From the NCBI GenBank assembly GCA_030737875.1, contig CM060921.1, positions 406,574,192 through 406,638,191 of the forward strand: a stretch of 64,000 nucleotides of DNA, given 5' to 3'. Below are positions 48,686 to 61,131 of the stretch, in pieces. A program made the translations under genes and the position numbers. Position 1 is the first letter of the stretch; each line of letters begins with the position of its first letter. The DNA comes from Allium sativum. Its lineage: Eukaryota > Streptophyta > Magnoliopsida > Asparagales > Amaryllidaceae. The notes below the pieces were generated by a model. The model made no database searches. It was not told where the DNA came from and worked only from the letters and a program-made list of their open reading frames with translations.

Positions 48686-50123
48686 TTAATTTACGGTTAG
48701 TGACTAATGAATTGGAATGAGGCGTATGTTGTGTTTGTGTAACACTTATTTAAAATATACGCGAGTTATTCGGAAAGACCGGGTTTATCCCATTCTGAAT
48801 AACTGATACGACGATAAGTCGAAGATGAAGACGATGGTCGAAGACCGGAGGTTTTCACGTCGTTTGGGTAATTACTGATGATCTTGATTGGGCTGTACAC
48901 CCAAGAAGATGGAAACAGTTAGTGATCGTCCAGACGTACTTGGAGATCGATGGATATGCGGGGTACTAGGTGCCTCCGGTTTCGTTCAGACCCAGAGCGA
49001 ACTTGTAAAAGGACTGTGTGTCTGACATTGGATTTTAGTCCGTGTGATTGATCTCTATTAAATATATATCTGTTTGGCGGCGGAGAATTTATTTTCTTGC
49101 TTAACGCCCTTCTCTGAGACGTACGAGCTCAGGGGTTATATATTGATGGATATCAAACGCATGGAGTGAATTGCCTGTGTGGCATGCCTAAGTGGCAGTT
49201 GATCGAGGCTTCTGTTGAAAAGCAAAGTCTTGTGGTGATGATCAAAGCAAGGCCTTTGTGGCGTAGCTTTGTGTAACGTTTGCTTCGCGAGTTTCACACC
49301 CGGTATGAACCAAAAACGGGAGTGGACGTCAGGGAGGGCATGCGTTTCTTTCTAGCTAGAAGTGGCGTCAGTGGTTTTACACGCCCTGACGAGTTTGACT
49401 TATGTGGTTGTTGCTGTTGCGAGGCGCCTCGGATTGATCGGTCGTTCTCGAACCGATGGAGTCATTTAGTTGGCTCGTTTACGCCCCATAGGGCGGGGAA
49501 ATGCATGTTCAGGGTTTAAGTTTAATCCACATCGGTGGACTGGCCCTGAGGATCCAAGGGCCCACCTGAGTCTGGGTCCTGAGGGGCGGGCTAGAGCGTC
49601 TCGAATCGGTTGAGGACTATCTTTTGCCTCGGTTCATAGACGGAAATCCAATTTCCAAATACGTGACTTTGCGATTTTGATTGTATAACCTATAAATGGC
49701 GACATAGTGGTATGGGGCATTCATGCCGCCTATGATTGATACTTATGATTTGAAGTTGTTTTATACACTATGCACTTATAATAGTATCAAATGATTTGTT
49801 TTAAAACGTATCAAGCATTCTTTGGCTGTTATAAGGGAAAACCCTATCCTCGACTGCGTTGCATTGTGTGATGGGACCTGGGTCTTATAACAGCTTCATT
49901 TTTCTTTATTTAGCATTGCGCTGTTTATTTATGCACTGGTATTCTTGGGAGGAAACCCGTTCCGTGTTATACGGCGTGGTCCCTTGATTTACCTAGCTTT
50001 AAAAATAAAGATTAACTGTTTTAGTTCTCACACCAGTCACATGACTGACCTGGAGTTTATTGTTTTAACCTAAACTCTGGGTGCCCTTATTTTGACACGG
50101 GCAGCTAGTAGTTTTGGTTTTGC

Positions 50124-50125
50124 AG
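50124..50125 (+). promoter_or_regulatory. Possible 3' splice site near D 5' LTR end
   Basis: TAGTTTTGGTTTTGCAG, conserved in the solo LTR (minus, 558-557) and partly in E. With a donor at 45,226 it would remove about 4.9 kb of LTR. Weaker evidence than for family 2. Confidence 0.3.
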
Positions 50126-50414
50126 ATTTATATTCACAGGATCCTGGTTTACAGCTGGAACGATATCCGGAAAGCTTTGTATCCGTATATCTCATTCTAG
50201 TTGTGTATTGTATTATTTTTCCGCTGCGATGTATTTAAATGTAATTTAAATCTCTGATATTTCTGTGTAATATTCATTCATACTCTGTATATTCTTGTAA
50301 TCTGATGCATTGTTGTTATATACAATGAAACGTTCTCCTGTATGCGTTCTGTTGTGGTTTGTTCTCGAACTATCCGACGCTTTCCTTTACGGGGAAGTTG
50401 CGGGTTTTCACAGT

Positions 50415-50426
50415 TGGTATCAGAGC
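50415..50426 (+). other. Primer-binding site of D
   Basis: TGGTATCAGAGC, two bases (GT) after the LTR end. Confidence 0.94.
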
Positions 50427-51432
50427 TTTGGTTTACAGAGCTCAGAGAACAAGACACATTAGAACCATACGAAAGAATTCATCAGATATTGGATTAGTAA
50501 AATCCAATGGGAATGACTCGTTAGAGATGGGATCAGTAGTATCCTAGAACGAGTGTGAAGAGTATATATTTCAAATGAAAACAATTTTTGTTTTGAAAAT
50601 TTAAATCAATTATTCGTATTTGATTATCTGTTTATATTGAGTTGGACAGTCCAGTATATATAGATTTTGCGTATACGTCTGATCCGCGTGTATTCGAAGT
50701 TTTAATATACTGGATAGATATAGAATCATACTCTAGTGGCCCGAAGATGATTCTGATGATTGACTAGTCGTCATTAGTATTCATGTTCGAGTAACGAAGG
50801 TGTGATATCTATATATTTCCATTAGACTGGTGTGAGAACCAAAAATTAGATAGGGCCTATTGTTGTGATTTGGCATTAAGAACCTGATTTTTGACTATGT
50901 ATCAAAATTATGAATTTGAAACTCTAATTCACTAATTGATTGATGTTTGTGTTGTTTGTTTAATTGTTTGCTAATTTTGAACCATTTATGCCTAATTAAA
51001 TCGAATATTGAACTGTATTGAAATTTGGTCGCATTTGCATGCATACATGTATATCTTTTGAACAGGTCATAGCAAGGAGGCTAGAGCCAGATAATAAAAT
51101 TTGTTTGCCCGACAAATAGGTACATGTTTACTACATAATTTCCTGTTTTGTTTGGGTGATGATGATTTTGTGAGCCTATTGGCTAGCCGCTTGGCTTTTT
51201 CTTTTTCTTTTTGAAATCTGAAGGACCGGGGAAGCTATTTGAAATTCCCCGACGCTCCCGGTGCAGGGGAGGTTATGGCGAAATTTTTCAAAAATTTAGG
51301 GTGTTAGCCAAATTTTTGAAATTTGGGAAATTCTCAGAAACTGAAAAGTTGGAGAATGGAAACCAGATCGAACGTAGAGTTGATTAATCAAACCACTTTC
51401 GACTTTGTTCCTTTTCGGGGACGAAAAGTTTT

Positions 51433-51445
51433 AAGTGGGGGAGAT
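51433..51445 (+). other. Polypurine tract of D
   Basis: AAGTGGGGGAGAT directly before TGTAATAACC; nearly the same as in E. Confidence 0.88.
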
Positions 51446-54400
51446 TGTAATAACCCGCAAAATCTGGGCCAGTTTAAAAATTTTATTTTGGCAATTTTAG
51501 CGAATTTTGAATATTTAAAATAAATTATTTTAAATAATATCGACGTGAAATTTATTTTGAATAGAATTCGACGTATATATTTATACACGTCGTCGTTAGA
51601 ATATAAATATTTATATATAATTATAAAAAGGAATTGAAAATGGCGCGGTAGTTCGAAAATTCGATTTCTAATTTCAAATGAATATACAGAATTCAATATA
51701 AGTCGGAATTGAACGAAACAAGAAATATTTGAATCTGTATAACTATATCTTTGTAACGAAGTTAGCAAACTGAGATTTCATCTTAGGAATGATAAGATAC
51801 GTCCAGTTTAAAATTAGAAATAGTCGCTGTGGAATTTATATATATTTTTATATATATAAGGCCCTTAAAAATAGCAATTTTGCAAACGACCTCGGATTTC
51901 GACGAAACCAGTTTTGTTGGGTCCGTGATGTTAAGTTATTGCTAGATTCCAAATTTCATAATTTTTCGAATCGATATGTGAGCGTGGCAAAGGAAAACGC
52001 GTTTGACCAGTTTCAGTTGATTTTAATCGACTGGAAATTGGCCATTTTTCTAACGGTCTCAGAATTCGACGAAACTAGTTTTGTTAGGACCGTATCGACA
52101 ATACGAAGCTAGAAAATATTTTTCTGGAATTTTTCTAGTTAGTATGTGACCCCGGTAAATTGAAAAGTACGTTTAAAATTCAATATAGTGATTTAAATGT
52201 AAATTAAACGGAAACTGATTCAAATGGTCAAATCAGCTTGCGATACATATCCCATTGTGTTCGGAATGGGGGTTAAACGCTATGGACGACAGGCGGTAGG
52301 CCTCGTTTCGAGGTCGTATGTGAAAGTCAACTCTTTAGGATAAAATAAATAAATTAATTAATAATAATAATAAAAAAAATATCCCCCTCCTCCTTATCAG
52401 CCGACCCCCCCTTACTTTTCAAAGCAGAAAAATTGTTTTCAAAATAAAAAAAAAAAAAAATCATCGCGGATCGAAATCCCGAAACCCCCCCATCGATGGC
52501 GACTTCGCCGTCGCCCTGCCCTCCGCCACCTCGCAGCCGACCTCCAGCCTCCACCCAGACCCCACCGCCTCCTTCTTCTTCTCTATCCTCTCGCTCCACC
52601 TCCTCTGACCTAAAACCGCCGCTCCGGGGGACTTCGAACAACGCGCCACTACTGGCGTTGGCGGGGCACGAGGGCGAAGGAGGTGATGACCTCCGATGGT
52701 GGTCCGATCAGCCTAGGGCGGCGCGGTTGACGGGGAAACCAAATCGAGTCCAAGACCCAACCGACGACCCCTCTGCCTTCCCTCCTCCCCTTCGCGTGAT
52801 TAGGTAATTTCCTTTTTATTTTTATTTTGTTTTGTTCTGTTAAAAACTGTTTTTTTTTTAGTTTTAAAACTGATTCTTTTTTTTAGAAGATTATAAACTG
52901 ATTTTTAAAAGAATTTTTATAAACTGTTTTTTTTAAAGTATATAAAACTGAATTTTTAAAGTATATAAAACTGATTTTATCTTAAGGTTTAATATAAGAA
53001 AAAGGTTTTAACTTGAAATAAGAAAAAGGTTTTAACTTTAATATAAGAAAAAGGTTTTAACTTGAAATAAGAAAAAGGTTTTAACTTTGAAATAAAAATT
53101 CGATTTTTATATATTTAACTTCGAACTAAAAATTCGATTTTTATATATTCAACTTCGAACTAAAAATTCGATTTTTATATATTCAACTTCGAACTAAAAA
53201 TTCGATTTTTATATATTTAACTTCGAACTAAAAATTCGATTTTTATATATTTAACTTCGAACTAAAAATTCGATTTTTATATATTGAACTTTGAACTAAA
53301 AATTCGATTTTTATATATTGAACTTTGAACTAAAAATTCGATTTTTTTATATATTGAACTTTGAACTAAAAATTCGATTTTTATATATTGAACTTTGAAC
53401 TAAAAATTCGATTTTTATATATTGAACTTTGAACTAAAAATTCGATTTTTATATATTGAACTTTGAACTAAAAATTCGATTTTTATATATTGAACTTTGA
53501 ACTAAAAATTCGATTTTTTATATATTGAACTTTGAACTAAAAATTCGATTTTTTATATATTGAACTTTGAACTAAAAATTCGATTTTTATATATTGAACT
53601 TTGAACTAAAAATTCGATTTTTATATATTGAACTTTGAACTAAAAATTCGATTTTTATATATGGAATAGCGAAGTAAAAATTCGATTTTTACATATGTAG
53701 TGAAAGCAGCAACGAAGGTGACAAAAAGGCGAAACGACGAAGACTTCTGCAAAAGAAGAGCCGTGGAGCTAGGATAGCTATAAGTGAGAATTTCTCACCT
53801 TTCTATTTCTTTTCTAGTTATATATTTATACTAGGATGCAGACGGTGCTTAGTAGCACCCGACACAATCGTCCACAGACCATGGACTTGTTTGTTTGACT
53901 GTTTGGTGATTGATTGTGATATTGGTTTGAATGTGGTTTGTGGTGTGAAAAATCGAATCGATAAATTGGTTAGGATTAGACGTGCGCCGTTATAAGGCGA
54001 AGGAGTAAGGCTAGGTTAGACCCTTACTCCAAATCTTGTGGTTTGCATAATGAAATTGATTTGATTGATGAGTGAATGGCGTGGGCCTTCACTAGACCGG
54101 GGATAAGGCTAGGCCTTGTCCCGTTTCTAGTATCGTGCCGTTATGCCGCCGAAATTTTCTAAAATATGTTAGAAAAATATAAATATCATTTTATTTAAAG
54201 AATGAACTGAATAGAAATTCATATGTTGAAATAAAATGTTTTATCGTTAAAAATATAATTTTTAACGTGAATGTGAATAAATAAATATTCATTTACAAAC
54301 CGGACGGTTTGTTTATGTACACCTATTTGAAGGACATGGATTGGGTCGATAAATTTTACACATCGCCCAACTGCACAAATAAAATATGTGTTTGATTGTT

Positions 54401-57400
54401 GAAACCCCACACGGGTGTTGGGATGAAATTTGAAGTTCACTCATCCTGATTCATTGAATATGTCGATCGATTGATTGACAGGCTGTTATAAGCGTTGAAT
54501 ATCTATATTTGATGCTTATACAGTGTAGTGCACTTTGGTTGATGGTTGATTATTTTTCAATGCTATTATATACATGTGTTGTATGAAAATCCATATAATT
54601 AATTTTATATGGTAATTGATTGGGCCTCATTCCAGTTTAGAAATAGAAATATTTGAAATAGAAATATTTGAAATAGAATATTTGAAAATAGAAATTTATG
54701 AAGCCGTGTTGATTAGATTGACGCCATTTTGACGTGAACGATATTTATATCAATTTTAATCGATTTCAAAGTGAATTGAAAACGAATTCAAAGTGAATTG
54801 AATTGAAAACGAATTCGAATTGAATTGAAAGTGATTTCGAAATGAATTGAATTGAAAACGATTTCGAAATGAATTGAATTGAAAGTGATTTCGAAATGAA
54901 TTGAATTGAAAGTGATTTCGAAATGAATTGAATTGAAAACGATTTCGAAATAAATTGAAAACGAATTCGAATTGAATTGAAAGTGAATTGAAATGAATTC
55001 AAATTGAATTGAAATTTGAATTGAATAGAAATGAATTTTAAAACGAATTTATAAAGAAGAATTCAATTTTGATTTGAATTGAAAAGGAAGTTGAAATTGT
55101 TTTTGAAACGAATTCAAAACTATTTATATAATTCGTTTTAAATAGAAATCGACGAAGTATATATTATATATATTATATATATAATATAATGGCCTGAATA
55201 GAACGCGCCGCGCCGCGGCAGTTCGTGAATTTCGACCATTTATTTCAAACGGACATTACGGGAGATCCGACCGTCGGATTCTCCTAAAACCGGAACCGTT
55301 GGGTTCGAATCGAAAAGAGCTTTCTAACGAATATTAGAAATTTGAAATCTAACGGTTGGATTTGGAATTATGTCCAAATCAAATTCGAAAAAGGTCGCTG
55401 TAAGTGCAGTTCGATGGCCATTGATGGAAATCGACTGTACGGGCCTTGATAAAATTATTAAAAATAGTAATAATTTATGTAAAATCATAAGAAATGATTT
55501 GTGAAGATTTGGGATGAAAAACTCCATATTTGAAAACATAAAAATAGATTTTTATCGAAATGAACTAGTTTTGAACTAGAAATATAATTCTATTTATTTT
55601 GAAATAAATAAATTGAATTTGAAAAGGGTTTTAAAGATAACCAAAATTTCCAATGATTGCATTGGAGTGGAATTGAATCGAAATTGTCTTCGGAATATTT
55701 CGATGTTGGAATTCGTGATTATACGGATGTTGTTATGGAAATTTGAAAGATATATATTTATATCGTTATTTCCAATACGACATTTGTTAATCGTGGAATT
55801 TGATATTGAATATAAGCCGATATATTTTCTATTCAGAGCCTTATATTGGATATCAAATGTGATTTGGGTTTGTCGTGAATGGTGTCTTCACTAACACTGT
55901 TCTTGAACCCAGTTGAGAAAAGATTAAATCTTTTTATTTAGATTTAATGAAGTGTACCAATTAAATAATATTTAATTGGAATTGAATTGATATTGATTTT
56001 TGGGTTTATCGTGAACAATGTTTTAAATAACACTCGTTCTTTAACCCGATAATTAATGAATGTGATTTTGGGTTTATCGTGAACCGTGTTTTAAATGACA
56101 CTGATTCTTTAACCCAGTTGAAGATTAAAACTAAGTGGAGTTTTAATGAATCTTTAATTAGATTGAAATAATCGAAATGGAGTATCACCAGTTTTGCTCC
56201 AGGCGATAGTTAAATCTTTAATTAGATTTGAACGTGAAATGGTAATTGAATTTACCGATAACACCGTGGTGTTAGATATGAAGTAAAGCCAGTTTTACTT
56301 CATGGGATGAATAGGTTGGGATTGGGAAATTAAAACAAATGATTACTTCGGTAAGGTTCGCTAATCCCGACTAGTTTGAATTGATATTCAAAAGTAGATT
56401 AAAGCATAAATTCAAGAATTTATCTTTGATAAAAATTAATGGGAATCTTTCCCTATGAATGTGAAATTTAGAAACTAACTGTCGGTTAGCCAAGCAGAAT
56501 GGTTTTCTGGATATTGATCTGATGTTGGTTTCGGCCTTCGGGGTTAATATTTGGGAAATTATTCTCTTGATTAATTTACGGTTAGTGACTAATGAATTGG
56601 AATGAGGCGTATGTTGTGTTTGTGTAACACTTATTTAAAATATACGCGAGTTATTCGGAAAGACCGGGTTTATCCCATTCTGAATAACTGATACGACGAT
56701 AAGTCGAAGATGAAGACGATGGTCGAAGACCGGAGGTTTTCACGTCGTTTGGGTAATTACTGATGATCTTGATTGGGCTGTACACCCAAGAAGATGGAAA
56801 CAGTTAGTGATCGTCCAGACGTACTTGGAGATCGATGGATATGCGGGGTACTAGGTGCCTCCGGTTTCGTTCAGACCCAGAGCGAACTTGTAAAAGGACT
56901 GTGTGTCTGACATTGGATTTTAGTCCGTGTGATTGATCTCTATTAAATATATATCTGTTTGGCGGCGGAGAATTTATTTTCTTGCTTAACGCCCTTCTCT
57001 GAGACGTACGAGCTCAGGGGTTATATATTGATGGATATCAAACGCATGGAGTGAATTGCCTGTGTGGCATGCCTAAGTGGCAGTTGATCGAGGCTTCTGT
57101 TGAAAAGAAAAGTCTTGTGGTGATGATCAAAGCAAGGCCTTTGTGGCGTAGCTTTGTGTAACGTTTGCTTCGCGAGTTTCACACCCGGTATGAACCAAAA
57201 ACGGGAGTGGACGTCAGGGAGGGCATGCGTTTCTTTCTAGCTAGAAGTGGCGTCAGTGGTTTTACACGCCCTGACGAGTTTGACTTATGTGGTTGTTGCT
57301 GTTGCGAGGCGCCTCGGATTGATCGGTCGTTCTCGAACCGATGGAGTCATTTAGTTGGCTCGTTTACGCCCCATAGGGCGGGGAAATGCATGTTCAGGGT

Positions 57401-58297
57401 TTAAGTTTAATCCACATCGGTGGACTGGCCCTGAGGATCCAAGGGCCCACCTGAGTCTGGGTCCTGAGGGGCGGGCTAGAGCGTCTCGAATCGGTTGAGG
57501 ACTATCTTTTGCCTCGGTTCATAGACGGAAATCCAATTTCCAAATACGTGACTTTGCGATTTTGATTGTATAACCTATAAATGGCGACATAGTGGTATGG
57601 GGCATTCATGCCGCCTATGATTGATACTTATGATTTGAAGTTGTTTTATACACTATGCACTTATAATAGTATCAAATGATTTGTTTTAAAACGTATCAAG
57701 CATTCTTTGGCTGTTATAAGGGAAAACCCTATCCTCGACTGCGTTGCATTGTGTGATGGGACCTGGGTCTTATAACAGCTTCATTTTTCTTTATTTAGCA
57801 TTGCGCTGTTTATTTATGCACTGGTATTCTTGGGAGGAAACCCGTTCCGTGTTATACGGCGTGGTCCCTTGATTTACCTAGCTTTAAAAATAAAGATTAA
57901 CTGTTTTAGTTCTCACACCAGTCACATGACTGACCTGGAGTTTATTGTTTTAACCTAAACTCTGGGTGCCCTTATTTTGACACGGGCAGCTAGTAGTTTT
58001 GGTTTTGCAGATTTATATTCACAGGATCCTGGTTTACAGCTGGAACGATATCCGGAAAGCTTTGTATCCGTATATCTCATTCTAGTTGTGTATTGTATTA
58101 TTTTTCCGCTGCGATGTATTTAAATGTAATTTAAATCTCTGATATTTCTATGTAATATTCATTCATACTCTGTATATTCTTGTAATCTGATGCATTGTTG
58201 TTATATACAATGAAACGTTCTCCTGTATGCGTTCTGTTGTGGTTTGTTCTCGAACTATCCGACGCTTTCCTTTACGGGGAAGTTGCGGGTTTTCACA
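51446..58297 (+). mobile_element. 3' LTR of D (6,852 bp)
   Basis: 302 bp longer than the 5' LTR; almost all of the difference is the 34-bp array (53,090-53,696). Other parts are nearly identical: GC island 52,385-52,806, 27-bp array 54,775-55,000, hairpins 55,866-55,910, 56,002-56,047 and 56,070-56,115, UUCG motif 56,480-56,570. Confidence 0.94.
53090..53696 (+). repeat. 34-bp tandem array, eighteen copies (D 3' LTR)
   Basis: Eighteen AAAAATTCGATTTTT cores against nine in the 5' LTR. The extra copies are mostly the TTGAACTTTGAACT variant, as if that part was amplified. Confidence 0.92.
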
Positions 58298-58302
58298 GTA
58301 AT
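58298..58302. repeat. Right flank of D, imperfect target duplication
   Basis: GTAAT; compare TCAAT at 43,858-43,862. Confidence 0.55.
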
Positions 58303-60117
58303 GGAAGGTGTAAAGTCAAACGTAGAGATGAACTCTAAACTTTGCCGCTCAACAAACAACGGACTCAAGGATAACATTTTTCTACTTAAGGCGTCTGCCA
58401 CCACGTTACCCTTGCCAGGGGTATATGCTATCTCGAAGTCGTAGGATGCTAGGAATTCCATCCACCTTTGCTGCCTTAAGTTCAAGTCCTTCTGAGAGAA
58501 CAAATATTTTAGCGATTTGTGGTCAGTGAATAATTCGAATTTTTCGCCAAGAAGATAATGACACCAAGACATAAGCGCGAAAACAATAGCGGCCAACTCT
58601 AGGTCATGTGTAGGGTAATTTCTCTCATGTACTCTCAATTGCCTTCCACCATAGGCTATTACCCTTCCCTCTTGCATTAAGACAGCGCCTAGTCCTATCC
58701 CACAAGCATCGGTATAAACGGTAAATGGCTTACTCCCATCTGGCAACACTAAGACTGGGGCTGTGGTCAAAGCTCTCTTTAAACGTTGGAACGCATCATC
58801 ACAATCTACGTCCCACGTGAAAAAAAAATTCTTCTTCGTCAAACGTGTTAATGGAGCTGATATTTTTGCGAAGTCTTTGATGAACTTCCTATAGTAGCCA
58901 GCCAACCCTAAGAAACTCCTCACCTCGGTAGCATTTTTAGGAACCTTCCAATCTTGGATGGCCACTACCTTCGCGGGATCCATGGCCATCCCTTCTTTGG
59001 AAACCACGTGCCCTAAGAATCGCTCTTCCTTCCTCCAAAAGTGACATTTAGAAAATTTTGCTTTAAGGCTATGCGCTCGAAGAGTCTCCAACACTTCCCT
59101 AAGATGTAGGGCATGCTCTTCTTCGCTTTTAGAAAAGATTAAGATGTCATCTACAAAGACTACCACGAATTTATTAAGGTACTCCCTAAACACCCTACTC
59201 ATCAAATCAACAAAGTATGCGGGGGAGTTTGTCAAACCGAAGGGCATCACCAGCCACTCGAAGAAACCGTCTGGAGTCCTAAAGGCAGTCTTGTCTATGC
59301 TATCCTCAGCCACTCTCAACTGATGGAAACCAGTGGCTAAGTCCAACTGCGAAAACACTGAGGCGCCAACTAACTGATCGAAAAGATCGTCAATCCTCGG
59401 CAGTGGGTGTCTATTCTTCTTAGTAAGCTTATTAACTTCTCTATAGTCCACACAAAGTCTAAGGGACCCATCCGCCTTCGTGGCAAATACTACTGGAGCA
59501 CCCCACTCCGATATACTACGTCTGATGAACCCCTTCTCAAGCAATTCTTTCACTTGCTTACTGAGTTCTCTTCTCTCTCTTGGAGCCATGTGGCGCACTG
59601 GCAATGCAACCGGCTTTGCAATGTCTACTAGATATATTCGAAAGTCGATTTCACATTTTGGGGGTAAACCCCTCACCTCATCGAATACATCAGCATATTC
59701 ACGGACTATGGGAACAAAATGTAAATCATCATCAGATGCGTCAAGGGATTCTACGTAACTAAGCATTACTTGACCTCTAGGGTCACAAGAAATATCAAGG
59801 GTCTTTCCAGAACGAGTCAACAATCTAACTACCATTCTTTCACAATCTAGGATGGCCCCATATCTAGCTAGCCAATCCATACCTAGAATTAAACCGTAGC
59901 TCATGAAGCCAAGAACAAAGGCATTGCATTCAAACTCAACGCCCAAGATAAACACTCTCAAATCCCGACAAATCATAGAAAGATGAGCCGAACCACCGAT
60001 AGGATTTGAGACTACTAAGGGATCAGTAACTAGACTAGTATCAAGGTGCAGTGTTTCAACTAATGATGTAGAAATAAACGAATGTGATGTGCCAGAATCG
60101 AATAAAGTACAGACAGG
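58298..60117 (-). pseudogene. Element A pol: protease, RT and RNase H
   Basis: One long minus-strand frame continuing from the gag stop at 60,118. The first ~45 codons are protease, with [10 protein letters not shown] holding the catalytic D-S-G (about 60,100). RT follows: [26 protein letters not shown] (first catalytic D, about 59,343), [23 protein letters not shown] and [10 protein letters not shown] (catalytic DD, about 59,150). RNase H follows: [36 protein letters not shown] and ADALSRK (about 58,720-58,375). An ATG at 59,976 is internal, not a real start. The frame is interrupted at 58,298 by D; the last residues of the open frame come from D. Together these domains would process the polyprotein and copy the RNA. 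Because of the amber codon upstream and the D insertion, no full product is expected. Confidence 0.9.
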
Positions 60118-61131
60118 CTAATCAAACAGAAAAACTAAACATTCAACTGAAATTGCTCTACCTCGTTCTTGTAGCGGTGGGACCACGAGAGCTTGAACTT
60201 GTCCCCTTGCCTGCCCGGGTGCCATAAGAGCTTGCACCTGTCCTCCCGAGGTAGACCCTTCCCTCTGCCCTTTCTTTGGGCAGTCCTTAATAAGATGTCC
60301 CGCTTCGCCACAGTGGAAACAACCAGTCTTCTTTTTCTTCCTACAATCTTTGCTTAGATGGCCGGGTGTCCCACAGTTAAAGCATTTCTTCTTCCCCTTA
60401 GCATTGTTGCCTTTGCCACCTTTCTTGTTCTGTTGTTGCTGTTGTGACTTCTTTTGATCCCCTTTCTTCTCGGGTGCCTTATTAGCATTGGCGCCCTTCT
60501 CCTCTTCATCCATGAGTGCCATGTCAACTAACCTCTCAAAGGTAGCCCCCATGGGAATATGGGTCATAGCTAACCCATGAAGCGGCTCGTTTAAACCCTT
60601 AACAAATCTTAGAGCCTTCTTTTCTGGAGTGTTTAACAAGTCTAAGCCAAACCATGCCAATTGGTTGAATTTGTTGACGTACTCTTTCACCGATAGATTC
60701 CCTTGCTTCAATGACAAAAACCTTTCCATGTATAGATTCTCTTCAGCCCGTGAGAGAAACTTCGCCTCAAACCTCTGCCTGAAATCTAGCCATGTATCGA
60801 CTGGACGTCCCCTATTAGTGACCTCCCACCAAAACGAGGCCTCATCCTTCATTAGCCAGGCAGCTAGCTGGACTTTTCTTCCATCATCCACTTCAAAAAT
60901 TCTAAACAATTCTTCCACCTCCTTTAGCCAGTTACGAGCTTCAACAAATGTCTTCGTCCCATTAAAAGGTTTTCCACCCATTGCTCTAAAGTCCTTACAT
61001 ATCTTTGCGAAATTATCGACATGAGGAGGAGGAGGATTTGCTGGACCTGCGGCGGCGGCCCTAGCCTCAAGATATTGATGAAACCAACCGGGCACATGAA
61101 TGCCCTCTGGTATCTCAGATGCTTCAGACAT
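60118..61131 (-). CDS. Element A gag (capsid and nucleocapsid)
   Basis: 337-residue gag on the minus strand. I chose the ATG at 61,131 (MSEASEIPEGIHVPGWF) because upstream in-frame sequence runs through the primer site and LTR edge. A retrotransposon gag domain occupies about residues 50-220 (WLKEVEELF, WLMKDEASFWWEV, TWLDFRQRFEAKF, MERFLSLKQGNLSVKEYVNKF, ALRFVKGL). A lysine/glutamine-rich linker follows, then two CCHC zinc knuckles, CFNCGTPGHLSKDC and CFHCGEAGHLIKDC (about 60,390-60,285), that bind the RNA. It ends at TAG (60,118-60,120), with the same frame carrying straight on into protease. In related elements gag and pol are usually one frame, so the stop is likely a mutation, although read-through cannot be excluded. 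Gag is the best preserved part of A. Confidence 0.88.
   Translation of the reverse strand: MSEASEIPEGIHVPGWFHQYLEARAAAAGPANPPPPHVDNFAKICKDFRAMGGKPFNGTKTFVEARNWLKEVEELFRIFEVDDGRKVQLAAWLMKDEASFWWEVTNRGRPVDTWLDFRQRFEAKFLSRAEENLYMERFLSLKQGNLSVKEYVNKFNQLAWFGLDLLNTPEKKALRFVKGLNEPLHGLAMTHIPMGATFERLVDMALMDEEEKGANANKAPEKKGDQKKSQQQQQNKKGGKGNNAKGKKKCFNCGTPGHLSKDCRKKKKTGCFHCGEAGHLIKDCPKKGQREGSTSGGQVQALMAPGQARGQVQALVVPPLQERGRAISVECLVFLFD

Larger units (their letters stand above)
43863..50412 (+). mobile_element. 5' LTR of D (6,550 bp)
   Basis: TGTAATAACCCGCAAAATC ... GGGTTTTCACA. Holds a GC-rich exon-like island (44,807-45,230), a 34-bp array with nine copies (45,523-45,811), a 27-bp array (46,890-47,115), three hairpins (47,981-48,230) and a UUCG motif (48,599-48,685). 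Confidence 0.94.
50413..51445 (+). other. Non-coding interior of D
   Basis: Primer site TGGTATCAGAGC at 50,415-50,426, then about 1 kb without gag or pol motifs in any frame, ending in the polypurine tract. The first ~150 bases match the E interior closely. 51,180-51,300 contains a pyrimidine run and a GC-rich patch (GACGCTCCCGGTGCAGGG). Confidence 0.88.
43863..58297 (+). mobile_element. Complete young LARD-like element 'D'
   Basis: 14,435-bp plus-strand element: LTR 43,863-50,412, primer site 50,415, 1,033-bp non-coding interior, polypurine tract 51,433-51,445, LTR 51,446-58,297. The LTRs differ by roughly a dozen to fifteen substitutions by eye, apart from one tandem array, so insertion was recent. 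It lies in the pol gene of A between RNase H and integrase. Removing D and one duplicated flank gives a continuous A reading frame. Same family as E and the solo LTR by primer site, polypurine context, hairpins and LTR blocks, but in the opposite orientation. Confidence 0.94.

Noticed and set aside
49280..49519. 79-codon frame present identically in both D LTRs (also 57,165-57,404)
   Set aside because: Identity only reflects the youth of the insertion; the homologous part of the solo LTR and E is not open.
50415..50426. TGGTATCAGAGC as part of a tRNA gene
   Set aside because: Only the 12-base primer complement is present at each site; there is no cloverleaf or internal promoter box.
59407..59762. 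Several plus-strand open frames opposite RT
   Set aside because: Shadows of the real minus-strand RT frame.
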